From Cucumis sativus (Eukaryota > Streptophyta > Magnoliopsida > Cucurbitales > Cucurbitaceae), in assembly GCF_000004075.3 (NCBI RefSeq), contig NC_026657.2:13268001-13332000 (forward strand): a stretch of DNA of 64,000 bases. Direction: 5' to 3'. Positions 1-13,900 of the stretch are shown here, in pieces (positions within the stretch are counted from its first letter, which is position 1; every line of letters begins with the position of its first letter). The position numbers and the translations under genes are program-made. A model generated the notes under the pieces. It ran no database searches and was not told where the DNA came from. It worked only from the letters and a program-made list of their open reading frames with translations.

Positions 1-1723
1 GGTAGGCTTCTGTAGGAATATCATCGTCATCGTCACCTTCACTACCAGTCCACAAGGTCTTGTCTTCATCGCTCTCAGACCAAACGCTCCATAATTCATC
101 ACTGTCATCAGCATCAATCAAGTCAGAGTGTTCTTTTGCCTGCTGCCTCGTCTTTCTTATCTCATCTTCGAGACGATTTTTTTTCTGCTCCTTATCGTCT
201 GCCTCATCATCGCTTTCTGTCCATAAAGTAGATTCTTCTTCATTCATCTGCTTTTCCCAGGCTTTCCTAAATTCCTTATCACCAGGCCGTACAGTTCCAA
301 AGAGGTCATAATGTTTGCACTCCCCACGGGAATATGATCTTGATGCTGCAAAATATATGAATAGAGCAGGTGGTCATAAGCAGAAGCAGAAGAACAAGTC
401 CTTAACTGAATTACAAAGGTTTGAAGAATGTAAAATCAAATACATTCAAACAATTTAATGCTTTTTTTGTACTATGAAATAATGTATGGTTATGAAGTAT
501 AAGCTGAAAAGACCTGTTCAATAAGATATGCTATCACCAGATAACCAACCATGTTCAAACAATTTAATGCTTAAGAAACCAGTGTAATCCTTCTCTGATA
601 AATATTTAATATTTCGTCTAAATTTTTTCATTTTTGTTGTTTTCGTACATCTAAGTCCAAACATGGTGATAATAGCATGCCTGTAGTCCAAAAGTGTTCC
701 AAATGAGTTGGCCCTCTCAATTTCAGTAGTTGTGTTGTGTGTAGCATCAAACAAAAGCCAATTTTCTAAATGGCATCCCGACTAAATGGGGGCAATCTCT
801 CATGTCCCATATCACATGGTTCCAGTGTAGTAAATATGATCAAACACAATATTTCTCATTCCAATATATTATGGTGTTGCCCGTTCACGTAAATTATAGC
901 TAGTTTTTACTTTTTAGTACATGTAGCTTGATTTTCATCACAGATATATTTTTCTCATCTCAAAAGGAAAAAGCATAGCCAACCAGCATATAGAAAATAG
1001 ACAAATTCTTATAATCAACAAACAATAAATTTAGTAGGTCATCCCATTTAACACAAATTAACGTTCATTGACAAGCAAAAGATATAAAATCCCACACAAA
1101 TAAAGAGCAACAGCACAGTTCCATAACCACATGGATAACTCGCCAAGACTTCAGTGATGACCAAGCCTAAACTACTAAAGCAAGAAAAGAAAATTATACA
1201 AATACCCAACAACTGCTTCTTTATGGACTTTTAACAAACACATGGTGTCCACAACAAATTATTCAATAACCGAAGTACCACCACAGCCCATAAACATAAC
1301 TTCCAAGCTTCATAAGAAAGATTCCCATTCACCAATCAACCCCATAACAAAGGCAACAAGTTCAGAAAAGTATAAAATGAAAGGTGCAAAATTTAAGCCA
1401 CCAAAACACTTGACTTGGAAATTTGGACGAAACCCACAATTAACCCACGTTCTTAAACTTCTTGCAGCATCTTCCGAAACGTTTAGCAATCTAAAGAACG
1501 CAAGAAAGGCAAATGGTCAGGTTTCTTATTTCTTTTCTCTGTAAGAAAGTGTTGTGTTCGACATGGAAACAAAAATTCAATATGCAAGTAGAAGAGAGAA
1601 ACATGAAAAGTGAGTTAATTTGATCAAAAAGTTTTGGGGAGAAGAGAGTGACCTTGAAGAAGATGAGTGTAGAACAGAGTGAAGAAGAGGAAGAAGGCGG
1701 GAACGGAGGCTACAAACAATCAT
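1..1723 (-). CDS. Acidic Trp-rich protein, 5' part (3 exons), likely organelle-targeted
   Basis: Coding exons read 1723-1653, 1490-1402 and 345 to the left edge, where the gene continues outside the window. The start is the ATG at 1723. Exon 1 encodes a Ser/Leu/Arg-rich, acid-poor leader (begins MIVCSLRSRLLPLLHSVL) that resembles a mitochondrial or plastid transit peptide. The exon 2 acceptor follows a strong pyrimidine tract, and phases agree at both junctions (split Arg, then split Ala codon). Exon 3 has a basic SRSYSRGECKHYDLFG stretch, then a highly acidic, charged region in which Trp recurs in acidic surroundings (LWTESDDEADD, WSVWSESDEDK, LWTGSEGDDDDD). Intron 2 spans 346-1401. I do not recognise the family and give no function. 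The splice model rests on signals and phase only, and the last exon is cut by the window edge. Confidence 0.65.
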
Positions 1724-2015
1724 TTTCTATCTCGAATGTGGAAATTTCTCAACGGCTTTGCGAAGCTATTTTTCTTTTCATTTTTCATCCGAGTTCTATA
1801 TTTGAATGAGAAATTGCTTTTTCCTTTCGAATTTTTTTACCCTTTGTGTAGTAGAGATATAGAAATTCGTACGGATACTTAATTTTCTCCTCCCAAAATG
1901 TCAAATTAAGGTGAATCTTCAGAAACAAAAATGCCAAACTAATCTCTCTATAAGTTTGGGTGAAATTACCAAAATGAATTTATCTTATCTCGGTGATTGA
2001 TCCATTTGCAAATAC

Positions 2016-2177
2016 TAGCCGTGTAAATAGGTTGAGTTGGATTGGATTGAGGAGATTTTATTAACCTTGGATTGGTTGAATTGACAACCCAAATAAGGTA
2101 TAAAGCAATCGAACCCAATGTAATTGGATTGTTGAGTTATTTATTTATTCGCGTTGTCGGATTATTTAAACACCCTA
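2016..2177. mobile_element. Short TIR element, hAT-like footprint
   Basis: The left end reads TAGCCGTGTAAATAGGTTG and the right end, read inward, TAGGGTGTTTAAATAATCC, so the ends are imperfect inverted repeats of the TAGGGGTGTAAA type. The interior has the GGTTGAGTTGGATTGG / AACCCAA composition of the elements at 30244 and 57457. Flanking octamers (GCAAATAC and ACAAATTA) match at only 5 of 8 positions, so any target duplication has decayed. Confidence 0.4.
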
Positions 2178-4049
2178 ACAAATTATTGAGCACAATTTAT
2201 TTCCTTCTCTCAATCTCTTGAGGATCTTCGACTTCAACTAGAGATTCAAGTATGGAACATAGGAATATTTCATTGAAAAGATATTCTTTCTTTTTTCTTT
2301 TCTTTTTTGGTGCAAATTTTAAAGTCAAATACCAACCGTGCCCGAATCTCTTTTTGACTATGCGCTAGTGATTCCACTTTATTGCTACAAACATAGTTAA
2401 TGTTATTGGAGCATAAGTTGAAACGTCGAGATAATTTTTTAACATTTTTTAGTGTGTTTATTATATAGTGATTGGTGTCCCTTACGTCAAATTCATGGAT
2501 TTGTCACTGAACATTAATAAACATTATTGATAAGAGTTTATCAGTGTTTATCAATATCTTCGTAGATAAATTTGAAATATTTTGACACATTTTACTATAT
2601 TTGAACGTCATTCAATTTTTTTAAAAAAATGTCTTATTATATTAGCCATTAAAATTAGAAAAATTACACTATTATTTATTTTGTGTATATCCATGTGATA
2701 AGCAAAAAAAAAAAAAAAAATACATCTTTCCTTAGATTGATTTATGAGAATATTATTGGACGGTGAAAATGGAATATCTTTTTATCCAAGTTTGTTGAAT
2801 TTCAATGATTATATTATATACATGCAATAATTGTTTAACTTATATGTGTTTTATTACAAATCAATCAATGTGATCAATTAAATGGAAAATTTCAATGGAC
2901 AGTTCTTACTCCATTAATTACATTTTTCAAAAGGTATTTTCTTAACCTTGTCTTAAGATTAGGAATATATATTTGAGCAATTATGTTTATGATAAAGTAT
3001 ATATAATAACGTCAAAGAAATTTTTTGAAAGATTTGAATCTTTCACCTTACTTAGTTCAATGATAACTGCGTTTAATTTTCTTCGTTCGAAGTCGAAAAT
3101 TGGGTTCCACACTTGCCAGCTTTAGTTTATTAGCATATAAAGAGGCGATTTGAATAAGAAAGGAGGTCAGTTGATCCCTTTAGACTCAACATATATTAAA
3201 TAGAGATAGGGGGAGTAGATACATATAGGTTATTATCCCACTAAGTATTAAAGCCAGAAGTTTAGGAAATATGGTTGAAAAATGAGACATTGATTGTCAT
3301 GTAGTGCATTATTAGGGCAGCCAAAGAGTTTGTTTTTATTTTAGTTTTGTCAATTTCATTACTTATATCATTATACGTAAAATCAATGAATCTTTTGGGT
3401 GATGATTATTACATTTTCATTTGGACCTTCAATCATGTAATGGGAGCAAATTATTTTCAAATATTTGCATAAACTCCATCTCAAATTCAGCAACAATAAT
3501 TATTGTTCTTTTTAATATCTGATTTGATTCTAACTAATATTAAAAACAAAAAGCAATAATAATAAAAAAAAGAATCCAAACACTTTTCTTTTTCTTATTA
3601 ATTATTTCGTATAAAAAATAAATTTTCAAGAATAACATAAGTGAGAAAACTAGTTTGAACCTTCAACTAAAATATTTGAGATATGAATATGTGGACTTCA
3701 AATTTTTAAATAAGAAATAAGAAATTATATTGGATAACCTAAAAATAAAAATGTTCATGATTAAATGGCTTTAAATTCCAAAGATAAAAATATGCGTTTA
3801 AATAATTTATTTTAACATCCAATGTATTCTAAAATAATAAAAAAAGATAAAATGAAGTCATTGTTTCTTCCCAATAAAACCTCATATATTGGAGAATAAT
3901 GCATTATCTTTGGTGCAAAGTCACTTAATAACACAATTTTGAAATTGAATTTGGAATAATTTTGTAGGTACCCTTTTAAAAATTATTTTAATAATTGGTT
4001 TGGCCTACCAACTTTTCAAAACTCTTTAACATCATATCATATTTAAATT

Positions 4050-4889
4050 TGTGTACATCCCTCCTTGGGACAATTAAAAAAAAAGGGGTGGTTTTAAAAA
4101 AAAAAAATTGGAAGAAATGAGTGTTTTTAAAATTATCTCCGTAAAAGGATGAAGTTTTTTTTGGCATTTTGTGAGTGGGTCCCAGATTGATATGTGCATC
4201 ATTCGAGGGCACTCGTTTTTATTTAGAATTTTTGTTTAAATTTTTGCTAATGTACTCGTATTTTGGGATTTCCAAATTAAATTGATTGAATTGAGTAATG
4301 GTTTTGTAAAATCTTTTGCTGCCATAGGGCTTTTATCCCTTCACTATGTGCATCTTTCGGGAGCACTAGATTGATATGTGCATCATTCGAGGGCACTAGA
4401 CTGATTGCGTGCATCCTACAGGATCATGAGATTGTTATAATGTAGGATACCTCCCAATAGGAAGTTAACATTTTTACTCCTAACGGGACCAACTATAGTG
4501 ACCCTCTTACTGAGTATACTTTTATACTCACTCTTTTCATGTTTAAATTTTTCAAACAAAAGTAATACGAGAGGTAAACCGACGAGGGATAGGAAGGACT
4601 CGTGATCACCATATGGAAACCTAGTTTTCAAAATTTGCTTCCGCTTAAGGTCTTAAATGTTTTTAAATTTTATGATTAAACAAAGTTTTGTGATTAGAAC
4701 AACTACTTGTTTGTTAGTGATTTTATAAATGGTACTTTTGTATTTTTATTTTATTTGAAATAGAGTCCGAATAAAATTAATTTTTTTGATGTCTATTTGA
4801 TTTTTTTCACATATTTTACGAACATTTACATTTAAACATTATGTTAAAGTAAGGACCTCAACTTAGATAAAAAAAAGTCGGGTCGTTAC
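4050..4889 (+). mobile_element. Degenerate Ty3/gypsy LTR-like tract
   Basis: A GATATGTGCATCATTCGAGG motif is repeated at about 4189 and 4373. It is followed by a non-coding tract with short repeated units (CTTTCGGGAGCAC, CATCCTACAGGAT) and ends near 4889 in GTCGGGTCGTTACA, which looks like the 3' end of a gypsy LTR. No partner LTR or coding domain is adjacent, so boundaries are approximate. Confidence 0.35.
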
Positions 4890-5485
4890 AAAACCAAACC
4901 TTTTAATTGATCTTTCTTCAATAACGTTGATTAATTTTAAATATAATACGCATGTATTTTAACTATTGATCATAATATATAATATTAGAATGAGTTGCCT
5001 ATGTTAATCATTATTTATTGAAAGTATAATTCAACACATAATGGAGATTTATATTTACTTAAGTGTACCGATTTTGATTTTAAAAAAGAGTTCGAATATT
5101 GTAACAATCTACTTTGATGTCCCTTCAATAGAGTCTAAACCGAAGAAAAATTAAAATTTGAAATAAATGCATGATATATTCCTTCACATTTACACAAGTA
5201 ATGAACAACCAATACCTTTTTCATTAATCGCATTATTTCATTTCATACACACGAACACTAGAAAAACAATTTTACATAAAGAGATAAAAAGATGGATTTA
5301 ATTTCATCAACTCAGTTAACAAAATCCCTATGAGTTGATTTCTTTAAAGTTGATCTCACTAAAGTGATTCAAATTTTTTATCTCCACTCTAAAGGTTACG
5401 TTCAACAAAAAGGATTGCATGAGATCTCGATGGAGATCAAGCACGAAAGAGAGACAGAAAAAAGGTGATCATAAATTAAAGTTTG

Positions 5486-6360
5486 CTACATGATGGAACA
5501 AGCATGAACGTTGTCATCACTAAAAAAAGAGACGTAGTTTTCTTCATGGGGAGTTGGAAAAGCTTGAACAACATTTCTAACAAAGCCAGAAGGAGCTTTC
5601 TTATCATAAGCACCAAAAGCATAAGGATGATGAACAAGATGTTGAGGAATGTAAGGCCAAAATTCAGCTCTTTTTCCAGTGCTTTTTACTCTTTTTAGCA
5701 CTTTGTTTGCATCAACATTACCAATAACCCTCACTCTATGTTGCTTTCTCATCACTTCAACTGACTTTACTCCTGCAAAAATTTATTTATTTTTTTCACT
5801 CACATTTTTTTTCAATTTCATCTCTAAACATTTTAAACGTTAGTAGTTAATTGAAAAAATGATGATATAACGTTAAAAACAAATTATATATATATTTTGT
5901 ACTAATTCTTTGGGATAATGACGATGACGTTAATACATTCATTATAAAAGTTGAAACTTACTCATTTGTTCGAAATGTTATAGAAGAAAAAACTCTTTTA
6001 AAACTTTCTATTTGTAACAATTAGTATGTATAAGAACTAGATAACAATTAGTATGTATAAGAACTAGATTTAAAGCGAGGCACGAGATAGTTGAAGGAGT
6101 AAAGATAGACCTTTCATGGAAGTGACAGCATTTCTAACTCTTCTTTCACATCCATCACAGTCCATCTTCACTTTGATCTCAACTGTCTAAAAAGAACACA
6201 TAACCTAAATTACAAAAACATTAAGAAAACCCATTGGGGAAAACTTCTTCACAAGATATAAAAATAAGGATTAAATTACTTTTAGTACCTGCATTGGTTT
6301 GTGTTTGGTTCTTGTTGGTGTGACAATGCAAAAATTGGAAAAATAATCAAGAGCTCCCAT
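5486..6360 (-). CDS. Heavy-metal-associated isoprenylated plant protein (HIPP)
   Basis: Exons 6360-6289, 6186-6111 and 5772-5486 give 144 residues. The start MGALDYFSNFC resembles the conserved N terminus of a HIPP subgroup. The HMA domain begins at about residue 25 and carries the metal-binding motif MDCDGC (Cys34, Cys37). The protein ends in CSIM, a CaaX box for farnesylation, so the mature protein is expected to lose the last three residues and associate with membranes. HIPPs bind soft metals such as Cd, Cu or Zn and take part in metal homeostasis and stress responses; the metal cannot be read from sequence. Length and 3-exon structure are usual for single-HMA members. Phases 0 and 1 agree at both junctions. 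Intron 2 (5773-6110) carries a tandem duplication. No truncation or frameshift is seen. Confidence 0.93.
6016..6070. repeat. 27-bp tandem duplication in HIPP intron 2
   Basis: The unit AACAATTAGTATGTATAAGA plus ACTAGAT occurs twice in succession. It lies within intron 2 of the HIPP gene, clear of the splice sites. Confidence 0.85.
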
Positions 6361-7973
6361 TTCTTCTCCTTTCTTTCTTATTCCCACAAAGCAAAAACCA
6401 AAGAAATAAATAAAAGAGAGATGAAGCATTCATTACAAACTTTTGGCTCATATATAAGAGAGGTACCATTATAGTTTAATTAATTTAATTAAAAGAGGTG
6501 GGGCATGCCATTTTAATATTAGGGTTTAAGATTAAAGATAAGCACAGAAGCAATCATTTGTGTGTAGAAAATATATAGAAAATATATAGCTATACGTCGA
6601 GAGAGATTGAGATAAAGGTAAAACGACTAGAGTCTGTTCGATTTAACTTTTTAAGTATTTAATATTTTTTTAAAAAAATGAAGTATTTGACGATAACTCA
6701 AAATAACTTTTCAAACATTTTCATATTTTGATGAGTGTATTTTAAACTGCTTTTATATAAAAAAAAACTTTTAAATAAAAATGATTTATTTAAAAAAAAT
6801 AGCTTTTTTTTCAATCAATCCAAACAAATCTTTAGATGTTTTATAACCTAAGAAAATTGGTAATTTTAATCTTGACATTTTAATATCATTAAATTGAACG
6901 TAGAGTTGAATACATCATGAAAGTAATTGGCCATTATTCATACAAAGTTACTATAAAACTAAAGGAAATAGAAGAAGGAAAAGGGATGAGGAGAGAAAAG
7001 CCATCAATGAAATGTAGGGGGAAATGAAAAAAATAGACTAATGTTTCAATTAGGAAAGTTTGGGGGATTAAATTTTATAGCTGAGATTTAAAGTTATGGG
7101 TCCTTTTATACCTAAAAATTCTTGATATATTCTTATCTAATTTTCTGGTATGGATGCTTTCGATTCCACATATTCTTCTCTCAAATTTGAGGATCAGCCT
7201 CACCAAATTAACAACCAACATGTTAAAAGAATTAACAACCAACATGTTAAAAGTACAGATTCTAATACCATTATTAAAAGTTTATACCCATTTAATTCGA
7301 CACCAAATAATGAAATATATAAAAAGAGAGGAAGAAAAGAAAATTAACTTTTACTTGTAAAGTAAAACTTGCCAAAATCAACTTTTATTAAACTAACTTT
7401 TATATTAAAGTTTAATGCATCAAATTAATTGCAACTCAAACCAAACCTTACGTGATAATGTAACCTTTGGGACGAGTTGGGTACCTTTGGGACGAGTTGG
7501 GTTAGGAAGATTATTTTAACCAATCCAATTTTTTGGGTTGGTCAAATTAACAACCCAAATAATCCAAATTTAAAGTTGAGTGAATTTTTATTGAAGTTTA
7601 TGCCTTGTTTTTTAAGGCAAAATTTAACTATACTTGACCCGGGTAAAAACATTGCAACAGTTGTCTAAGTTTTTTATTTCATTTTTTTTCTTCTAACATA
7701 AAATCATGAATGCCTATAGTTATAGATATTGATAGAGATAGAATAGTAGTCATTAGAATACGGAAAGTTCGATATTTTCGTATTCTATTTTAAAAGAGAG
7801 AAATAACTCAAAAGAGATCACTTTTAGATCAATCAACATTCTGAAAATGTTAACAAATGAGAAAACAAAATAATTCTATGTATGATGCAGAAAATTGCAT
7901 CGGATTACATCTAAATACCACAACATGTGCAATGGATGAACAAATCCCTTCACCTAGACTCAACATCTAAATA
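6361..7973. other. Spacer between HIPP and formyltransferase genes
   Basis: This contains the HIPP upstream region and a MITE-like element (6631-6831). At 7463-7502 ACCTTTGGGACGAGTTGGGT is repeated twice, next to a GGGTTGG/AACCCAA tract like the hAT-like elements. A 22-bp direct repeat (ACAACCAACATGTTAAAAG) lies near 7210-7250. The formyltransferase 3' UTR should lie just left of 7974. Short ORFs at 7150-7360 and 7477-7668 have no coding character. Confidence 0.5.
6631..6831. mobile_element. MITE-like element, copy 1
   Basis: The left end AGTCTGTTCGATTTAAC and the right end read inward, AGATTTGTTTGGATTGA, form an imperfect inverted repeat around an A/T-rich core containing GAGTGTATTTTAA. The same ends and core recur at 9961-10094, so the two are probably one non-autonomous DNA transposon family. 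No clear target duplication was found. Confidence 0.45.
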
Positions 7974-10900
7974 TCATGACAACACGCGCAAGAAATGTTT
8001 GCTTGCATCAAATTTCTTCAACTTTTTACCTTGCATGCCATTCCAAAAGGCGCTTGCGCTAATGACCTTCTTTCCAGGTAATTGAACTTCCAATACCTGG
8101 TCAAATTACCAAAGAACCATAATGAAAATGCAGCCTAACCATGTTTGTGCACAGTGGTAGTAATTCAACTTTATGCTAGGTCAAAAATATGTGATGGTAT
8201 ATGTTTTAAAGAACAAGTGAAAAGATGTAATATTGTTAACAAAGTGACAAATGGAGGTGATCTTCGGGTGCAAGAAAATGTACAACATTTGGTGGAACTT
8301 TCAAGAAAAAGCAAAGAAATTGTGAAGATTTATGCCATAAAGGCAACCTTATGCAATTTATGGTTGGAAATTAAACAAATAATAAGATTTTGAGGATGCT
8401 GCTAAAGTATGTCTTCTTGGTAATGTGTTTAAATTTTGATTAGTCTTGGGTGGATGTCTTTAGATAAAAAATTTATACTTTATTCATTTTCAATGATTTC
8501 TTCAAATTGAGAAGCTCTTTTGTAATTAAGGAACTGTGGGTAGGTTGTGAAACTTGTATCTTAGGCGGTTTGTAAGGGCTTGATGTGAATTTTTGTGAAT
8601 TTCTAGCAACTTCCTAACATTTTGAAAGTTCTATCTAGTTGACATAAGAAAATGCAACTGATCTAAAACAAAATCTAAATAAGATTTGAAGCACAAACAC
8701 GAACAATATATATAAGGTACAAACCATAAGAGAAACCCAAATTGGTTAAAAACTTTCCAAAGATATGTCCAAATTGTATCCAACCGTGTCCAAAATTAAG
8801 GGAAAAAAAATATTTTTTTCAAACACATCTAAGAATGTCGGACACGTTTCCAACCTCGACTATACTCATAAAGAAACTACTATGGTATTAAATTTTTAAG
8901 TAAAATGGATATCTTGGCTTGAAGCCTTGAACCCAATCTCTCTAAACCCTTTATTATTTACATGACTCTTGACTCTTAAAGACGGTTAGGTTAATCAATA
9001 TGGATAATGCTATACTTCTATTGTATGCAACACCAACTTCAGCATAATATAAATAGGCAACAATATGGAACCAACCTCAAGTGACGTGTGCCCTCCACAT
9101 GGGAACACCAAAGCGTCCTTGACAAAGCGGATCTCGTCTGCTTGAGTCTCCTGACTACTACAATTGACGTTTAGCCTTGTAGTAATGATTTTAAATTCTA
9201 GGATATCGTCATGACCACTTTTCTCATCAACAACAACAATCTTAGCTCGTGTTCCAGGCCATCCTGCAAATGCACGAACCTAGAAGGGATGCATGTTTTA
9301 ACTGCAAAATTGAACAAAAAGAAGAGTAAAATTACCTTGTTGTGTAGGACATATGCCTCTTGATCAAATGATAGCCATGCCTCATCGGGAGCAATCTGCA
9401 GAAGTCAATACTCGGTTCATGGATGTCTACTTCTTGCTTCACTTTATTGTACAACGAAATAATGTTAACTAATTATAAGAGAATGAGTTAGAAATTTTAT
9501 TTACGTCAATATGAATGATTAGATGACTAATTATTTTGTTGTTCTTCCAGTCTAAAGCATACCAACCAAAATTACTTTCCCTTTATTTGAATGTACATTT
9601 ATCATAGAAGACCTCAACCAAGGGTACCTTTGGAGCTTTGGTAGCTTTAGATTCATCTTGAGGCTGCGCCTTCTTTTCGGCAGATCCATCAAGTATAGAA
9701 GGAAGTTCCCGAATCAAGAGTTTAGAGCCTGGAAGAGAGTGGACAGTAAGCAGATTAGAAGCTTCATTTGTCTCACAGTTTCCAGTTTTACACTTTGGTC
9801 CTCTAGAGTGCTACTTAAGCCGTGTCAAGATACTACAACTAAAACCATCCATGTAATATTAAAGGTCTAAAAGTATAACTTTCTTTTGATAATTATTTCT
9901 CAACTCTAATTTATTGGCAGACAAGCACTATCCCATTCTTCTTATAGGAGATGATCATTAGATATGTTTAGATTAACTTTTCAACTGTACAATTTTGAAA
10001 ATAAGTCATTTTATGAAAAATTGAAGTGTTCGGAAACCACGTAAAATAGATTTGAAGTGTATTTTAACTAAATTTTATCAATCCAAACAGACCTTCTTGG
10101 TATGTTTTCAGTTAGCTATAGCTCTATCAAAATACTTGATTGCCTCCTGGCCTCTTGGAAAAGGAGGTTGCTTTGCCACCCCAACTTCCACACACTAACC
10201 CCCTTGTTCTATTTGCCCACTTGCAGCATTTATTTTCCGAGTGCTCATTCGCTCATTCCTGTTGGTGGAGTTTACTTTCATATTTTGGTTTGCAATGTAA
10301 TGTAGAACCAAGCGATAGACTTTTATTCAAATGATCAAATCTAGTGAATACAAGGGAGGGGCTCTCTATTTATAGATAATTAAATGGGGATAGGTTAACT
10401 AATTTTGAATTTACTAAATTACACAAATCCTATTACATTACAATGGGTCTTTGAAGCTCCTTTATGAGAACATTCTTCAAGTACTGGCCGGTCCTTCATT
10501 ATCATCCAAATCTCAAATTTTATGGACCAACGCATTTAAAACTCTTCTATCAGAGTTATGGTTTGACGTAATCAAAGGGTATTCCATGACAAATCATTAG
10601 TTCAGTTAGATCGGTTGGGTTCAGCTTGACTTGTCACCCCATTATGGTGTTCTCTTTCCGAAGCTTTTGTTAATTATCTACGCAGTTTAGTTATTGTAAT
10701 TTTTTTTCATTTTTTGGTATCTTCTCTGTTACAGTATCTTGTATGTTTAGCATTAGACTATTTATTTTATCAATGAAAATCTTTGTTGCTTTTAAAAAAT
10801 AATTAAAAAAATGATAGGTTTGGTTAGTGGGGTCTGATGTTTTAATGCTTCCTTTTACCCGTTTTTTAATTACCATCACTTCGAGCTCCTTTTAGTAAAT

Positions 10901-13900
10901 TTTCAGTGCTCTTTATTCCCCTTATCCACAGTCCTTCTCTTGTACCTTTTATTTGTTAAAAAGAGAAAAAAACTAGGTCATTTTAGATTGTAACAGAAGC
11001 GCACATATATATTTAAGTTGACGACTTCAAAAGCTACAAATTTATGGTATTGTGATTTAAGTTATCTAATAAAATGAATAATTAGAAATCAGCGCCACTC
11101 TTCACAAGACAGAAGAAACTAAGAAGTTACGATACGCTAAAAAAATAACGAGAAAAGACAGAATAAAAGGAAGCATCAAGGTCAAGGGAAGTTCATGACA
11201 GACACAGAATGCCCCACCTTCTAAAAATAGCAATGCAAGTAAATCGGGTGCCTGCTAGCAAATTGAATAGGAGGTTAGTGAAGAAAGGATGAATGAACCC
11301 TCCACCTTCAAGAGTTCAAAGGTAAAATGAACAAAATGCAAGTTTGCAGATGATGTATAACTGTGCAGAATAAGACATGAAACAAGTAGTTGAATTCATA
11401 AAAACCTCTGTATTGGGAATAAAGTGGAAAAAAATTGCACTTCTAATAGTTGACTCCATCTCAATTGTATTCTGATTATAATTTATTAGTGAACCGTGTG
11501 ATGGATTTTTCAGATACCAACCACTAGTGCTTTACAGGAATCAATAATCAAGAAATGCATGTCATGTTGCATAAACTGTAAACTAATAGTTACAGGTGCA
11601 CCTTGATATGCTCATTGACTTCAAATTTTTCAGAAGCAATGATGGGTCCAGCATCCAATGCACGAACTGTGAATGCTAGTGATACGCCAGTCTCCTTAAC
11701 ACCATCCTAAAAGCAGGGGCAAAAATCATATTACTATTTGAAGGTATGGAAAAAATTGAACACTTGATATCAATAGCTTATAAGCATAAGCAACCTGCAA
11801 TGCCCTCTGAACAGGGGCAGCACCGCGATATAATGGCAATAGACTTGGGTGAATATTGACCGTCCCTGAGGGATCATAATTACAAGAGAAATTAATTGAA
11901 TAACTCCAGGAGGGAAAACGACACCCTCCCAAATTTGACCAGGTTTTCTGTCCACCTCATGAAAGATTTTTCTGCTTCCTTCTAGTTCTGGCTATGTTTC
12001 CAACAATTGTTTTTTACTTTGAATATCATCAGAAATAAATGGCTTACCCAATGCTGGAATGTTGAGAAATTTGGTCGGTAAGATATTTCCATATGCTGCT
12101 GTAATACATAGTTCAGGTTCCAAAACCTTCAAGGTGCTCAAGAACATGTCCTGAAGGAAAATAAGAAGAAACAAGCATTATAATTTCTACAAGACTTATT
12201 ATCTTTTATGAATATGCTTCAATTATTGAAATTGTATTGCATTTACTTTTTCTCCTTTGTGGAGCTTTGTATCTTTTGAGCATTAGTCTCTCTTTTCATT
12301 TAATCAATAAAAGTTGTCTCCAGTTAAAAAGATATAATTTCTACTGTAACATTAAGAATTTTCCATCAAAGTGAGTATTACAGAAGTTTGAAAAGTCCCA
12401 CATCAATATTATTGTAATTAAGTTTAAGAACTTAACACCAATGATCATTAAAAAAAAAAGTAAGAATATCTCAAAAATGTCTTGTGAAAAATAAGAATTA
12501 GGCTCATTTGTGAGTATTACGGTTGCACAAAGTGATCACTAAGACAAGTTCAATAAAAAAGTAGAAAGTAAATCTCTCTACCACAAATAGAAGGAATAGA
12601 AACAAGCAATAACCAGTGCAAAATTAATTACCATCCATCACAACTTTTAGACTCCACAAATACCACAGATTTATCATGCACTTACAAAATAAACATAGAA
12701 GGTTCTTCATTGGAAGAAATAAACTTGATGCCCAATGTTGTAGAAGTACGCCTCATACACTCTCACAGCATGCTTATAATTTAGAAATTTCCACATTCTT
12801 AAAATTCAGTTGTTTCTATCACCATAGCAAGCAGAATCAAATCCTTAAGCCTTCACCTCAAAAAAAAGGTAACACTACCTCTCCAGCTTTTTCAGGCGTA
12901 AGAATAAGGTCAGAAGAGAAGCCTTTATCAAGGGCATATTGTGCAACTGGAGAAGGCATCAGCTTTCTCCCCCTATCCCTTCTAGAAGGTGGTTGAGTAA
13001 CAATAGCTGCAATCTAAACAATTTAGCATTAGTCATCGTATAAACACATTTCTGCAATCTAACATCGTATCACAACTTATTCCATGTTACAAGAAACCAT
13101 TGTTAATAAGGTATGGTTGTTTTCTTAGAAATGTTAATAAGGTAATGATAAGATTGAAAATTTGGTATTAGATCACAAAATTCACCTTCTAGGTGAGTAG
13201 AAGAGGATAGGGTCTTTATAAAGAAATTAGAAACACAGTGGAAGGCTATTCTTCCTATAAGTGGCTTACGCTAGAAATTCTAAAATTTTCGCTCAAAGGA
13301 CAGTAATACTCATAAATTCTACCGACTCCATACCTTCAAGTTCAATGATAAGCTTTCAACAGTTAATAAAAACAGTGATTAATGTCAAAACAGAATGGCA
13401 ATTTGACTGATGTTGATTATCACTGCAGATAACCTTCACATAACCAATGCAATAGATTCACGTATAGCCTATGGGAGCTTAATGGAAATCCCTCGGCATT
13501 GATTCTAAAAGAAGACTGAAAAGAGCGCCCACCAATCCAGGTATTGAGTTATAGTTCTTAATTGGGTTTGTCCCGTGTTCAAATACTGATCGGAGATTTT
13601 ATAGTTAGAAATAGTTCAAAACATGAAATAGGTTGTTGTGATTTCTGACATAGTTCTAAATGAAACAAGTTACAATCATTTCCTATACAACTTCCTCCAG
13701 CCCCCATTCTTCTTCTCTAAATTCATATTAACAATTATACTAAACACGAACATAGTAAGAAACTGGGGAGCGGCAATCGGGCAAAACCAAACTCACATCA
13801 ATCATACACAAGAGTGAAGTGAAGAGGTAAGAGCTTAATGGATACCTCAAAAGCTGCATCTGCGAGAGAAGATGCATTAAGAAGAGCATCAAGAACTACG

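Larger units (their letters stand above)
1724..5485. other. Gene-free AT-rich spacer with repeat debris
   Basis: The stretch has low-complexity A/T tracts and no ORF with recognisable family features. It contains a short hAT-like footprint (2016-2177) and a gypsy-LTR-like tract (about 4050-4890), listed separately. The upstream region of the partial gene lies at its left end. Confidence 0.5.

Noticed and set aside
5483-5698. Plus-strand ORF over the HIPP last exon
   Set aside because: It is the antisense shadow of the HIPP exon, which has the HMA and CaaX evidence.
13019-13845. Possible extra formyltransferase exon between exons 2 and 3
   Set aside because: Exon 2 joins exon 3 in phase using the acceptor TTGTTTAG at 13014 to give AFE-IAAIVTQ; nothing further is needed.
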